53,049 nt of DNA from an uncultured Armatimonadota bacterium (GTDB lineage Bacteria; Armatimonadota; Fimbriimonadia; Fimbriimonadales; Fimbriimonadaceae): the NCBI GenBank assembly GCA_903899015.1, contig CAIUHP010000014.1, positions 1 to 53,049 on the forward strand. The letters are read 5' to 3'. The notes beneath the pieces were generated by a model. That model was not told the origin of the DNA. It made no database searches and saw nothing but the letters and a program-made list of their open reading frames with translations. The position numbers and the translations under genes were made by a program. Positions 25,662 to 35,007 of the stretch are shown piece by piece. Every line of letters begins with the position of its first letter. The stretch's first letter is position 1.

Positions 25662-26429
25662 ATGCGATTTCAATTTGCGTTTCTGATCGCCGCGGCAGGG
25701 ATCGTTGCGGCAGGATGCAATTCTGGCTCCCAAGCTTCAGCAGATAATACATCAGGACCTAAAACGACCGTTAAACATCTCGAAAAGCTCGGGATCAAAG
25801 ACGTCGTCGCAGGCAAGGGCGAAACAGTTGGCCCAGGCGACGAAGTTTGGGTCCGGTACACCGGCAAACTTGCAGACGGCACCGTCTTCGATAGCAACGA
25901 AAAGAAGCCCGAAACCTTTCACGTAACCGTTGGAATGGGCAGTGTCATTAAAGGTTGGGATCAAGGACTGGTTGGGATGAAGCTCGGTGGTAAGCGCCAC
26001 CTAGAAATTCCATACAGCTTGGGTTATGCCGATCACGACATGGGCAAGATCAAGCCATATTCGGACCTGTTCTTTGATGTTGAACTCGTCGACATGCTCA
26101 AAGCCAAGGATGCCGACGTTGTTTCCGCTTCGGACGTGAAAGAGGGAACCGGCAGAGAGGCAAAGAAGGGCGACACCGTATCGGTTGAATACGAAGCGAA
26201 GGCAAACGGCGCGGTGCAAGAGACCACTAAAGACCTTGGAAAGCCTTTGTCGTTCAAGATTGGAGCGGACCAGACGAACGTCCGGGGCTTCGACCTTGCT
26301 CTGGTTGGTATGAAAGTGGGCGGTGAACGAACTGTTCGCGTTCCACCAGGCTTAACCATGACTTTGCAAAACGAGAAGCTTCGCGCGAACGTTGTGACTT
26401 ACAGCGTCCATCTAGTAAGTATCAAGTAG
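25662..26429 (+). CDS. FKBP-type peptidyl-prolyl isomerase lipoprotein, two domains
   Basis: Folding helper at the outer face of a membrane. The N-terminus is a lipoprotein signal with cysteine in IVAAGCNSGS. The first FKBP domain (about residues 50-145) carries the classic VRYTGKLADGTVFDSN, VIKGWDQGLVGMKLGGKRHLEIP and FDVELVDM motifs. The second (about 150-255) is degenerate but keeps GFDLALVGMKVGGERTVRVPPGL and VTYSVHLVSI, so it may be structural only. The ATG lies within a 145-bp gap from the divergent smpB. The next gene follows after 9 bp. Confidence 0.9.
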   Translation: MRFQFAFLIAAAGIVAAGCNSGSQASADNTSGPKTTVKHLEKLGIKDVVAGKGETVGPGDEVWVRYTGKLADGTVFDSNEKKPETFHVTVGMGSVIKGWDQGLVGMKLGGKRHLEIPYSLGYADHDMGKIKPYSDLFFDVELVDMLKAKDADVVSASDVKEGTGREAKKGDTVSVEYEAKANGAVQETTKDLGKPLSFKIGADQTNVRGFDLALVGMKVGGERTVRVPPGLTMTLQNEKLRANVVTYSVHLVSIK

Positions 26430-26438
26430 GAATTCCAT

Positions 26439-27095
26439 TTGAATCTCACAAAAATTGGTTACGCAATTGTCTTCGGAGTTGGTTTAGCCTCCATCTCTCA
26501 TGCGCAGATCACAAAAGTTGGCTCGGGATATAAGTTCCGAGTCAACTACCAAAAGGGGCAAGTGCTTCGGTTTTCAACCGTGAGCGGTGTTGACAACAAA
26601 GGCAATGCGGCCGCTGGTACGACGGTAAAGGTTCCTATTACCCTGGTTGTGTTAGACAAGAAGAAGGGTACTTCCTCGATCAAGTTGACCATGGGTGCGA
26701 TGAAAGTTGGATCCACGGTTGTTCAGCCTGAGCAGTCAACGCTTGTTAATCTAGACTCACGCAACCGGGGAGCAAGCGACCAGAAACAGAACATAGGGAC
26801 AACGCTTCCTGAGAATGCAATTCAGATAGGAACATCCTGGCACGATTCTCGCCCGTTCAATATTGGTGGTTCGATGGCAGTTTTGAACGGTGTTTACCGG
26901 TTCCAGGGCTTGAAGAATTCAAACGGAAATCAAGTTGCGGTGATCACCTACCAGCTCAGCGGTTTTGCTCAAGGTAGTGGAACGATGACTTTGCTGGTTA
27001 AAGATGGAACGCTCTACACCAACGACTTCAAGCTCAGCATGACTGGCGGCGAAAGAAGTCTCATTCGAATCTTTTCAAAGATGACTCGAAGTTGA
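26439..27095 (+). CDS. Secreted protein of unknown family
   Basis: 218 residues starting with TTG (TAGGAA upstream). A signal peptide, KIGYAIVFGVGLASISHAQ, is cleaved near residue 22. The rest is rich in Val, Thr, Ser and Lys with alternating hydrophobic residues, as expected for a mostly beta-sheet secreted domain. No family is recognised. It sits between the FKBP lipoprotein and the ArgC-like gene in what looks like one transcript, sharing a TTGA overlap with the latter. Confidence 0.7.
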   Translation: MNLTKIGYAIVFGVGLASISHAQITKVGSGYKFRVNYQKGQVLRFSTVSGVDNKGNAAAGTTVKVPITLVVLDKKKGTSSIKLTMGAMKVGSTVVQPEQSTLVNLDSRNRGASDQKQNIGTTLPENAIQIGTSWHDSRPFNIGGSMAVLNGVYRFQGLKNSNGNQVAVITYQLSGFAQGSGTMTLLVKDGTLYTNDFKLSMTGGERSLIRIFSKMTRS

Positions 27096-27817
27096 GCGAA
27101 TCGGCACCAGCAGTGATAGCGTCGAGCGGTTCCCCAGCCATCCTACGGTTACTGGAAAGCCACCCTCGGATTCAATCAGTCACCAAAAGTGACGAAACAG
27201 GGATCCAATTTAGCATTGGGGCCTGGAATCGTAGAGTCTTGGTGGGTGACGCTACCCAGGAGTTGTATGGCCTGGTTGAAATCATGGATAACAATCCGTT
27301 GGTTTGTGCTGACGCGTTGTCAATCCCAAGTCCGGCAGCCACCTTGGCGCTGATTGCACTGGCTCCTCTAGCTCAGGCAGGTTTGATCGCAGAATCTCCT
27401 GCAATCATAGTGAACACAGTCGCAGACGAAGCAGAATTAGAGTCTGCCTTGTTGCGGGTGGGTTGGTCAGGCGGCTTTGCTCTCCATTCTGAACCGGTGG
27501 AATTGGATGGAGTGCTCGCGGCAACCGTGATGGTGGCCATCCCCTCCTCCGTAGAACGTGAGGATTTGTTCGGTCTTTTTGACGAACGGTATGAGCGATC
27601 CTTTTACGTTCGAAAGGATCAAGGCTCGGTCTGGGATCGAAACTTGGTAATTGGCCAGCCGTTTGCCCTTTACCGGCTGGGACTTGCGATCGATGAACCG
27701 ACAAGTCTTTTGACTATTCGGGTTCTAGCATCCCAAGACGGGAAATGCGGGGCTGCCCAAGGGATCCACGCCATGAATGTGATGTGCGGATTCGAAGAGT
27801 CGCTCGGAATTAATTAA
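27092..27817 (+). CDS. Degenerate ArgC-like protein lacking catalytic Cys
   Basis: Resembles N-acetyl-gamma-glutamyl-phosphate reductase at both ends but is only 241 residues against about 340. Near the N-terminus, IASSGSPAILRLLESHP echoes the ArgC Rossmann start (GASGYTGAELLRLL..HP). The catalytic stretch PGCYPTAALLALAPLLKAGLI corresponds to IPSPAATLALIALAPLAQAGLI with Ser at the Cys position. The C-terminus DGKCGAAQGIHAMNVMCGFEESLGI is close to the ArgC DNLVKGAAGQAVQNMN..G..E..GL end. Roughly 90 residues of the N-terminal domain are missing. Reductase activity is unlikely. No other arginine or lysine genes are adjacent. It starts with TTG in a TTGA overlap. Confidence 0.7.
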   Translation: MSESAPAVIASSGSPAILRLLESHPRIQSVTKSDETGIQFSIGAWNRRVLVGDATQELYGLVEIMDNNPLVCADALSIPSPAATLALIALAPLAQAGLIAESPAIIVNTVADEAELESALLRVGWSGGFALHSEPVELDGVLAATVMVAIPSSVEREDLFGLFDERYERSFYVRKDQGSVWDRNLVIGQPFALYRLGLAIDEPTSLLTIRVLASQDGKCGAAQGIHAMNVMCGFEESLGIN

Positions 27818-28164
27818 TCGGGCAGATTGTCGAGATCCAGGACCTTTTTTGCGGGTGCCTTTTCGGCTTCAACAGCAGCGATATCTTCCTTGGTCCCGGC
27901 CAAGATATCAGGTCCTTCCCCGCCGACTTTTTCCCAAACCCCCTTCTCAGCCTTTCGGAAAGTAGTGAACCCTTTGCGACCTGCTTTGTCATTGGGAGTT
28001 GAACCAGACAATTTGAATGTGGCACGACTGATGACTCGGCGGACTTCTAGCCCGCAAGATGGGCAATAGATGAGCGGCTCATCGTGAACGCTTTGGATTA
28101 CGTCTACTCGACCATCACACATGAGACAGTCGTGGTTCTTTGGCTCGTATTCGTAAACCGGCAT
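27814..28164 (-). CDS. FmdB-family zinc ribbon protein
   Basis: 116 residues. It starts MPVYEYEPKNHDC with a paired-cysteine ribbon, CLMCDG at 13-18 and CPSCG at 34-38, typical of the FmdB/CxxC regulatory protein family of unknown role. The C-terminal half is charged and probably disordered (GEGPDILAGTKEDIAAVEAEKAP). The stop overlaps that of the convergent ArgC-like gene by 4 bp. Confidence 0.8.
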   Translation of the reverse strand: MPVYEYEPKNHDCLMCDGRVDVIQSVHDEPLIYCPSCGLEVRRVISRATFKLSGSTPNDKAGRKGFTTFRKAEKGVWEKVGGEGPDILAGTKEDIAAVEAEKAPAKKVLDLDNLPD

Positions 28165-28290
28165 AGCTGAAGTTTACATGGTGAAGAGTCGTTCACGATT
28201 CTTCATCCGAAGCCAGCGAAGCAGTGCCGATCGATTTCCATTTGATTCCCCTAAACAAGGCACAATCATGGCTTGAGCGAAAGGCGAACC

Positions 28291-28950
28291 ATGGACCGAA
28301 TTGAGACTTACAACCGAGAGATCATCGCATGCCGGCTCTGTCCCCGGCTGGTGGAATGGCGAGAGCTGATTGGACGTGAGAGGCGGAAGTCTTTTGCAGA
28401 TCAGGAGTATTGGGCCCGCGCGGTTCCCTATTTTGGCGATCATCAGGCAACGAGGCTCATTGTAGGTCTTGCACCGGCAGCTCACGGTGCCAATCGAACG
28501 GGAAGGATGTTCACGGGAGACCGGAGCGGAGACTGGCTCTTTGCCGCACTCCATCGAGCAGGAGTTGCCAATCAACCTCAATCAATCGACACCTCGGACG
28601 GTTTGAAGCTCACGGGCGCTTTGATGGCGGCTACCTGTCATTGCGCACCACCCGACAACAAACCCTTGCCTTCCGAGATCGAGAACTGTAACGCTTACTT
28701 GCTTCGAATTCTCAACGACCGTCCTTGGGAGTCCATTCTGTGTCTTGGTGGAATCGCTTGGGGGGCCGTTCACCGAACACTTGGTCAACGAGTGCCGAAG
28801 TTTGGGCATGGAGTCACGAATTGCTTGAGCAATGGTTCCGTGATTGTTGGTTCCTATCACCCTAGCCAGCAGAACACATTCACCGGCCGCCTAACCGAGG
28901 AGATGCTCGATCAGGCGATTAAGATTTGGCTCGAGGCGAATCGCACTTAG
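28291..28950 (+). CDS. Uracil-DNA glycosylase, family 5 (UDGb-like)
   Basis: Excises uracil and related damaged bases. Motif 1 is [24 protein letters not shown], lacking the polar water-activating residue of family 1, as in UDGb. Motif 3 is [16 protein letters not shown]. Cysteines near CRLCPR and CHCAPP fit the 4Fe-4S cluster of families 4-5. I start at the ATG at 28291 (AAAGGCG just upstream) rather than the earlier TTG. Its stop overlaps the convergent protease gene by 4 bp. Confidence 0.88.
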   Translation: MDRIETYNREIIACRLCPRLVEWRELIGRERRKSFADQEYWARAVPYFGDHQATRLIVGLAPAAHGANRTGRMFTGDRSGDWLFAALHRAGVANQPQSIDTSDGLKLTGALMAATCHCAPPDNKPLPSEIENCNAYLLRILNDRPWESILCLGGIAWGAVHRTLGQRVPKFGHGVTNCLSNGSVIVGSYHPSQQNTFTGRLTEEMLDQAIKIWLEANRT

Positions 28951-30110
28951 TCGTTAACAAGTGCTTTTCTTTCGAGTTCGTAGCGCTGCAGGTTTCCTTG
29001 ATGCGAAGTTGCCAATTTCACCTTCGATCCAGCCGGGCCGGCAAGCATTTTGCGCAGTTTCTTGAACGAGACAATTCCGCTCAGGTCCGTTGCATCGATA
29101 GAAAGCAACTCGTCCCCTTTCTTAATTCCCGCAATATCGGCAGGAGTTCCAGGAGAAACGTTGTAGATCACGACCTTCTTTCCTGCGCTCGAATATACAG
29201 CGGATAGTCCGAGGTCGCCAGGAGGGTCGTTGTCCACCTTGTTCGTCCAATTCTCTAGCCAGACCCTTCGTCGAGCGTAGTCGATGACGATATTGAAGTT
29301 CTTGAGGAACTGAAATCCAATCGTGCCATCTGAATCCGCCGAGCTAGATGGCAGATCGATGATGTCCCAGGTGCTGGTAGGGACTGGAACGCCAAAAATG
29401 GTCATGTCGTCCAACTTCTTATTCCAGCTCACGACGGCACCGGATGCAACTCCGGCGAGCGATGTGAATTTGGGTTCTTTATTCGTGTCCCAAAGCTCTA
29501 CCCGTTCGAGCGAGTCTCGGTGCGATGTCGCGAAGAATGAGTTGCCGGTGTCCAAGGCCATAATGAGCTTTTTACCGGCTTTCGTAGCAACCGACATCTC
29601 GACCGCGTTGTGCCCGATGGGTAACATCTTCACGAGGAACGTTTTCTTGTTGTCGGGCACTCGTTTGGTGATATCAAACGAGTTTGGATAGAAAATAAAC
29701 TTCTGCTTCTCGAAATTAATCTCGGTGATATTGTTCTTAATCACTTCAAAACCCATGATTCCGTCGCAATGGGTTCCGTAGATAAAGGAGTAGTCCTCGG
29801 GAGGAGACATGACCGCTTCCATGCCAGTTGGGTCCACTACCTTGTTTCCAATCTTGAGCGAATTGATTTTTACCGTTGGAGCTTGGATCTCTCCGACGAA
29901 GTCGCGAAGCGTAATTGAACCAGTGGGTTCCCCAACGTTGATCGTATTCGACAGGTCAACTGCGCCTCCAAACCCGGTGTCGAACATGACCGACACTTTG
30001 CGGCCATTTACGGCAGCATCCAGAATGAGGGCGTCTTCTCCAACCTTGAAGGGAACTTCAATCGGGGCTTGGAGAGCAGTGAATAGGATCAGTGAGGACA
30101 GTAAAGGCAT
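28947..30110 (-). CDS. Secreted retropepsin-like aspartic protease with PDZ domain
   Basis: 387 residues. A signal peptide ([13 protein letters not shown]) precedes two retropepsin-like lobes in one chain. The catalytic motif occurs twice, VMFDTGFGG near residue 41 and [10 protein letters not shown] near residue 187, so the active site may form within the monomer. A PDZ domain covers about 295-385 ([27 protein letters not shown]). Similar protease-PDZ proteins occur in several soil phyla with unknown substrates. It follows the TPR gene after 100 bp on the same strand. Confidence 0.85.
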   Translation of the reverse strand: MPLLSSLILFTALQAPIEVPFKVGEDALILDAAVNGRKVSVMFDTGFGGAVDLSNTINVGEPTGSITLRDFVGEIQAPTVKINSLKIGNKVVDPTGMEAVMSPPEDYSFIYGTHCDGIMGFEVIKNNITEINFEKQKFIFYPNSFDITKRVPDNKKTFLVKMLPIGHNAVEMSVATKAGKKLIMALDTGNSFFATSHRDSLERVELWDTNKEPKFTSLAGVASGAVVSWNKKLDDMTIFGVPVPTSTWDIIDLPSSSADSDGTIGFQFLKNFNIVIDYARRRVWLENWTNKVDNDPPGDLGLSAVYSSAGKKVVIYNVSPGTPADIAGIKKGDELLSIDATDLSGIVSFKKLRKMLAGPAGSKVKLATSHQGNLQRYELERKALVND

Positions 30111-30210
30111 GTTAGAAGGTCAAACCGACCTCGGACGCAAGGCTGCTCCGAAGGTGGATTTAGATTCTATACGCAATCGAATTGTCGGGTGTTGCCCTTT
30201 TCTGGCAAAT

Positions 30211-30999
30211 CTAGTCTTTTCTGCCCGCAAACATGTAGAAGGCTTGGGGTAGGAACGGCATGAACAGGAAGCAGCAGATCATCATCGGAACCATCCAGAT
30301 GGCTCGGCCCCGTCTATCGATGAGGTCAACGGAGGTCCATATCATGCTCGCGAGAATCATTGTTACGAAAAAGCCAATGGTTCCCGCTGCCATTGGGCTT
30401 CGAATTGGTTTGTAGCCGAGGAAGGGATTTTTGAAATCTGGACTCTTGGGGGCCGCAAACGGGAAATTGAACTTGATCAAGATCGTGGCCACGACGGACA
30501 GGCCAACGATCGTCCAGCCAAGCGCCATCCATTCTTTTTGGTGGTCGCCAATGTCTTTGAAAAGGTGTTTGCCCTTAAAGCCATAAAGCGTCGTACGCAA
30601 TGGCTTCGTGGGAGTTTGCCCGCCTTTGCCAACCGGCGCAGACGTTCCCCGAAGCTTTTTTATGAGTTCTTTTGACTTGACATGCTTAGGGTCAATTTTG
30701 AGCGCTTCGGTTGCCATATCCACCGATTGGCTCTGCTCACCCATTTCTGCAAGATGAAAGGCTAAGTTATAAAAATTCTTCGCCGTTGGAGCCAAAACGG
30801 TCGCTTTGCGAAGGGATTCAATGGCCGCCTCGGCACGGCCAAGCTTAGCATAGGCCACACCACGAATCTCGTAGATCTCAGAATTTTCGGGATTAAGCTC
30901 AGCCGCTTTATCCAAAATGGAGAGTGACTCAGAATAATCACCCTTTTTTAAGGCCTTAATGGCCTCATCAATTAACGGCTTGGAACGATCATTAGACAT
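30211..30999 (-). CDS. TPR-repeat membrane protein
   Basis: 262 residues. About three tetratricopeptide repeats occupy residues 5-115 (ALKKGDYSESLSILDKAAELNPENSEIYEIRGVAYAKLG). A Gly/Pro/Lys linker follows, then three hydrophobic segments near 160-180, 205-228 and 236-258. It is likely a protein-interaction scaffold anchored in the membrane. Partner unknown; the neighbouring secreted protease may belong to the same transcript. Confidence 0.8.
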   Translation of the reverse strand: MSNDRSKPLIDEAIKALKKGDYSESLSILDKAAELNPENSEIYEIRGVAYAKLGRAEAAIESLRKATVLAPTAKNFYNLAFHLAEMGEQSQSVDMATEALKIDPKHVKSKELIKKLRGTSAPVGKGGQTPTKPLRTTLYGFKGKHLFKDIGDHQKEWMALGWTIVGLSVVATILIKFNFPFAAPKSPDFKNPFLGYKPIRSPMAAGTIGFFVTMILASMIWTSVDLIDRRGRAIWMVPMMICCFLFMPFLPQAFYMFAGRKD

Positions 31000-31147
31000 A
31001 GATAAGGGGTAAGAGTGAGTTTACCGTGCTATCTAGTGGTCAGGAGAGCATCTTCAAGCGTGGCATCCGGGTTCCGTATTCTGTATACTACGTCCACCGC
31101 GAACCTCGTTCTCGGACAACTTTGATCGGGATGGTGGTGGGACCAAC

Positions 31148-32449
31148 ATGATGATTATTAAGAATAGGTTCTCCTTTAAATTTGGCATAGCAATTCTTGC
31201 CGCAGGTGCCGTTTTCGGCAGCGGATGCAATGGCGGAGACGATAAGACAGCAACTAATGCTCCAGCCGGTGGCACCACGCCAGCGGCCACGTCTACTGAT
31301 TCAACGAAAATCGCAGGCTGTACGCCTAATGCGACTCCCGCTCCAGACCCAGTGGTCAAGGACGGCATTCCTCTTGGCTTAGTTGCCAGCCAAAATGGCG
31401 ACCTTAAGCCATGGGGCGAAGACAGTGCTCGAGGCGCGAAGCTTGCAGTTGAAGAATTCAACGCAGCCGGTGGCGTGGACGGCAAGAAAGTCAGCCTCTT
31501 CATTGAGGACAGCAACTCGAAGCCAGAAGTTGGTAAGAGTGCGGCCGAGAAGCTCACTTCCGACGACAAGGTTATCTGCCTTATCGGCGAAGTTGCCTCA
31601 GGCATCACCGCCCAGATGGGTGCGGTTGCCAAAGAGAAGAATGTGCCTCTCATCGCAGTCGGCGCCACTCGAACGGACCTCACAAAGGGTCAGCCAAACC
31701 TCTTCCGAGTTTGCTACACAGACGCTTTCCAGGGTCCAGTTATGGCGAAGTTCGCTTACGAGCAACTCAAGCTAAAGAACGTCGCTCTTATGACCGACAA
31801 AAAGCAGCCCTACTCGACCGGATTGAGCGACAGCTTCCGTGCTTACTTCACCAAGCTTGGTGGAAAGATTGTTGACGAGCAGTTCTATGAGGGTGGTAAC
31901 ACGACCTTCACTGGCCAGCTCACCAACCTCAAGGCAAAGAATCCTGACGGTCTGTTCATGAGCGGTTACTTCAGCGAGACTGGTCCGATTGCTCGACAGG
32001 CTAAAGATGCCGGATTGAACGTGAAGATGCTCGGTGGCGACGGTTGGGACAGCAGCGAGATTCTGAAGTCTGGCGGCGACGCTATTCTTGGCAGCTTCTT
32101 CTGCAATCACTACAACAACAAGGAAGATCGACCGGAAGTTAAGACGTTCCTTCAGAAATGGGGCGCTCGATATGACTGTGCCTACCCTGCTACAACGATG
32201 GGCGCACTCGCATACGACGCAACCATGCTCGCCTGCGATGCTTTGAAGCGAGCTAAGACCAAGGATGCGAAGGGACTTCAAGAAGCGATCGAAAACACAG
32301 TTGACTTCAAGGGTGTATCGGGATCGATCACTTTGAAGGGCAAGGGCGGAAACCCTCCCAAGCGAGCATTGGTTGTCCAGCTGACAAAGAACGGTCAGGA
32401 ATTCGCCAAGGCTTACGACTACGACGAAGCTACAGGACTGCCCAAGTAA
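31148..32449 (+). CDS. livK: Branched-chain amino-acid type ABC transporter binding lipoprotein
   Basis: Periplasmic type I binding protein of the Liv/urea/amide class. Lipoprotein signal with cysteine in VFGSGCNGGD, then a Thr/Ala/Pro linker of about 40 residues, then the Peripla_BP_6 fold: IPLGLVASQNGDLKPWGED, GAKLAVEEFNAAGGVDGKKV, AVGATRTDLTKGQPNLFRVCYTD. The linker is longer than usual and holds an extra Cys. The ligand cannot be told from the sequence. The permease gene follows after 3 bp. Confidence 0.92.
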   Translation: MMIIKNRFSFKFGIAILAAGAVFGSGCNGGDDKTATNAPAGGTTPAATSTDSTKIAGCTPNATPAPDPVVKDGIPLGLVASQNGDLKPWGEDSARGAKLAVEEFNAAGGVDGKKVSLFIEDSNSKPEVGKSAAEKLTSDDKVICLIGEVASGITAQMGAVAKEKNVPLIAVGATRTDLTKGQPNLFRVCYTDAFQGPVMAKFAYEQLKLKNVALMTDKKQPYSTGLSDSFRAYFTKLGGKIVDEQFYEGGNTTFTGQLTNLKAKNPDGLFMSGYFSETGPIARQAKDAGLNVKMLGGDGWDSSEILKSGGDAILGSFFCNHYNNKEDRPEVKTFLQKWGARYDCAYPATTMGALAYDATMLACDALKRAKTKDAKGLQEAIENTVDFKGVSGSITLKGKGGNPPKRALVVQLTKNGQEFAKAYDYDEATGLPK

Positions 32450-32452
32450 CGA

Positions 32453-33808
32453 ATGGGATTACTTGAGCACTTACCTCTGGCAACGCTGAACTTTCAGACG
32501 TTGCCGGACCAGCTAGTAAATGGCCTCCTTTTGGGGGCCATCTACGCGCTTATGGCCTTAGGCTACACGATGGTCTATGGCATTTTGAGACTTATTAACT
32601 TCGCCCACGGCGAAGTCTATATGCTCGGAGCATACGTTGCTTTGTTCGGTTCGTACCTACTCGGTTATGGACCAGGAGCAGCTTTAGGAGCCGACCCTCA
32701 CCCGATCATCGCTGCCAATACTGTCTTTGCGATGGGCCTGGGTGGATTGATCATTGGCGCGATTATGGCAATCGCCGCCTTCAAAGTCCCTTCCCTTCCC
32801 GCAGTGGTGAAGGCGGTTGGTTGGGCACTTGTAGTTCTTGGGTTGTTAGCCGCACTCGTCGGTAAGTTTCAACCACAAGCACTCAACATTGTTATCATGC
32901 TGCTTGCCAGCATGACGATCTGTTCGGTCGTTGGCATTCTCATTGAACGATTCGCCTATCGGCCGATGCGTGCGCACTCACGTATTGCATCGCTGATTAC
33001 GGCGATCGGTGTTTCGATGCTTTTACAGAACGGTGGAGCTCTTTTCTTACCCAACAGCCCACCTCCAAGCATCGCCGAGAATATCAATCCGTATCGACAG
33101 ACGATTACGGCGCATCTTTGGCCCGCGCCTAAGGCTTTGCACTTAGCGGTTGCCCAAGCTGAACCAGCCTATCTCTCAACGAAGAAGACGTTTGACGACT
33201 ACATGGCTACAACCCATGCGTCAGAATTTAGTCTGCCACCTGAGGGCGAAAAGATTCGGGACGCGGCCCAAGCCGCGGCAGCAACCTATAACGACGCTAA
33301 GCGCAAGGAAGACTCAGCAGGCGTCAGCATTACGGTGCAGCAAAGCCGAATCATCATGTTGGTGATGGTCATCGTCCTCATGGGTGTCTTAACCTACTTG
33401 GTTATGTACACCAGCGCAGGGCGAGCCATGCGGGCGGTGTCTCACGACTTTGACTCGGCCGGATTGATGGGGATCAACGTCAATTCGATTATCACCTTCA
33501 CATTCGTTCTCGGATCGTCTCTTGCGGGTGCGGGAGCGATGATGATTGCAACGTTCCAAGGGACCCCGCTGACGACCTTCTACGGCCTTTTACCGGGCGT
33601 AAAGGCGTTTGTTGCAGCGGTTCTGGGTGGCATTGGAAACATTCCCGGAGCGGTGCTTGGTGGAATCTTGATGGGTGTTGCCGAGACACTCGTTATCTGG
33701 GCCGGCTACAGCGAATATAAGGACGCGATTGCGTTCGTCATTCTGATCATTGTTCTCCTGTTCAAGCCCGGTGGCTTGCTCGGTTCGTCGAAGGTGGAGA
33801 AGGTATGA
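32453..33808 (+). CDS. livH: LivH-type ABC permease with large insertion
   Basis: Inner-membrane channel half of the transporter. Family motifs include GLLLGAIYALMALGYTMVYGILRLINFAHGEVYMLGAY at the start and GRAMRAVSHDFDSAGLMGINVNSIITFTFVLGSSLAGAGAMM near the end. At 451 residues it is about 150 longer than typical LivH. It carries an additional membrane segment near 95-140 and a charged soluble stretch at about 215-290, rich in Ala, Lys and Thr, between membrane helices. It overlaps livM by 4 bp (ATGA). Confidence 0.92.
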   Translation: MGLLEHLPLATLNFQTLPDQLVNGLLLGAIYALMALGYTMVYGILRLINFAHGEVYMLGAYVALFGSYLLGYGPGAALGADPHPIIAANTVFAMGLGGLIIGAIMAIAAFKVPSLPAVVKAVGWALVVLGLLAALVGKFQPQALNIVIMLLASMTICSVVGILIERFAYRPMRAHSRIASLITAIGVSMLLQNGGALFLPNSPPPSIAENINPYRQTITAHLWPAPKALHLAVAQAEPAYLSTKKTFDDYMATTHASEFSLPPEGEKIRDAAQAAAATYNDAKRKEDSAGVSITVQQSRIIMLVMVIVLMGVLTYLVMYTSAGRAMRAVSHDFDSAGLMGINVNSIITFTFVLGSSLAGAGAMMIATFQGTPLTTFYGLLPGVKAFVAAVLGGIGNIPGAVLGGILMGVAETLVIWAGYSEYKDAIAFVILIIVLLFKPGGLLGSSKVEKV

Positions 33809-35007
33809 AGTTCTGGCTTATCCGACTCCTTTCCGTTGCGGTGGCCATTCTTGGCTGCGTTGGATTGCAGGTTGCCGCTGGCAGCCAGTCCGACTATGTG
33901 CAACGATTGTTGACTCTTGCGGGGCTCTACGTCACGCTCTCAGTCAGCCTGAACCTTATCAACGGTATTACCGGTCAGTTCTCGATTGGCCACGCGGCGT
34001 TTTATCAAGTTGGAGCCTATTTAGGAGGCTTCCTTTCGGTTCGCTTCTTCCACACCAGCGGGCTTCCACCGATTCCCTGGCTGATCGTCACGCTTATCGC
34101 CGGTGCGGCGGGAGCTGCGATTGCAGGGTTTGTTGTGGGTCTGCCATCTTTGCGATTGAAGGGAGATTATCTCGCGATCGTAACGCTTGGATTTGGAGAG
34201 ATCATCCGAATTCAGGTTCAGAACACACCCGCTCTCGGCGGTTCCTATGGAATGAACGTTGAGCCCAAGATCACCTCAATTGCGGTGGTTTGGTTGCTCG
34301 CCATTCTCTGCATCGCTATCTGCCGCAACCTGTTGAAGACGGCGACGGGTCTTTCCTTCCTTGCGGTTCGAGAAGACGAAGTCGCTAGTTCTGCGATGGG
34401 CGTCAACGTCACTCGTGCAAAGGTTTCTGCATTCGTCCTCGGTTCGGCTTTTGCGGGCGGCGCAGGTGCCCTTCTTGCGAGCTTTGAAGGCTTCATCACA
34501 CCAGCCACATTCGGCATGGACGTCAGCTTCATCATCTTAACAATGGTGGTTCTGGGTGGAACTGGATCGATTACAGGATCGGTTGTTTCGGCAATCTTCC
34601 TGTCGCTCTTGCCCGAATATCTTCGAGGCCTGAAGAGCGCTTCAGGCGGCCCTCTGACGCTAACTGGGGCAACGGTTGTCGCCTACATGGTCGCTGTCGT
34701 TGTCGCGGTAGCAGTTATTCGACATGTGTACCAAGACGGTGGTCGAACCAAGATAAATCGACTTCTCTGGACCTTTGGGGCTTTGATTGGCGCGGTGATC
34801 GTTCAGATTATTGCCAGCGTGGCGCTCAACAAAATTGGCCCTATGCATGAGAAGCAAATCGTTATCAACCAGCTTCGTATGGTCATCTTTGCAGTGACGC
34901 TGATCGTTCTGATGCTATTAAGACCTCAGGGTGTATTTGCTCACCACGAGTTCAGTTGGACCTGGCTTTCGAAACTTCGCGAGCCTAAAAAGGAGGTGGC
35001 AGCATGA
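33805..35007 (+). CDS. livM: LivM-type ABC permease
   Basis: Second permease, 400 residues. The core includes SVSLNLINGITGQFSIGHAAFYQVGAYLGG, SLRLKGDYLAIVTLGFGEIIR and TGLSFLAVREDEVASSAMGVNVTRAKVSAFVLGSAFAGGAGAL, all LivM signatures. A C-terminal extension adds further hydrophobic segments (about 290-385). Overlaps of 4 bp with both livH and livG show tight coupling. Confidence 0.93.
   Translation: MKFWLIRLLSVAVAILGCVGLQVAAGSQSDYVQRLLTLAGLYVTLSVSLNLINGITGQFSIGHAAFYQVGAYLGGFLSVRFFHTSGLPPIPWLIVTLIAGAAGAAIAGFVVGLPSLRLKGDYLAIVTLGFGEIIRIQVQNTPALGGSYGMNVEPKITSIAVVWLLAILCIAICRNLLKTATGLSFLAVREDEVASSAMGVNVTRAKVSAFVLGSAFAGGAGALLASFEGFITPATFGMDVSFIILTMVVLGGTGSITGSVVSAIFLSLLPEYLRGLKSASGGPLTLTGATVVAYMVAVVVAVAVIRHVYQDGGRTKINRLLWTFGALIGAVIVQIIASVALNKIGPMHEKQIVINQLRMVIFAVTLIVLMLLRPQGVFAHHEFSWTWLSKLREPKKEVAA

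Noticed and set aside
31054-31683. Minus-strand frame of 209 codons opposite livK
   Set aside because: Antisense shadow of a well-supported gene; Ser/Pro-rich with no domain.
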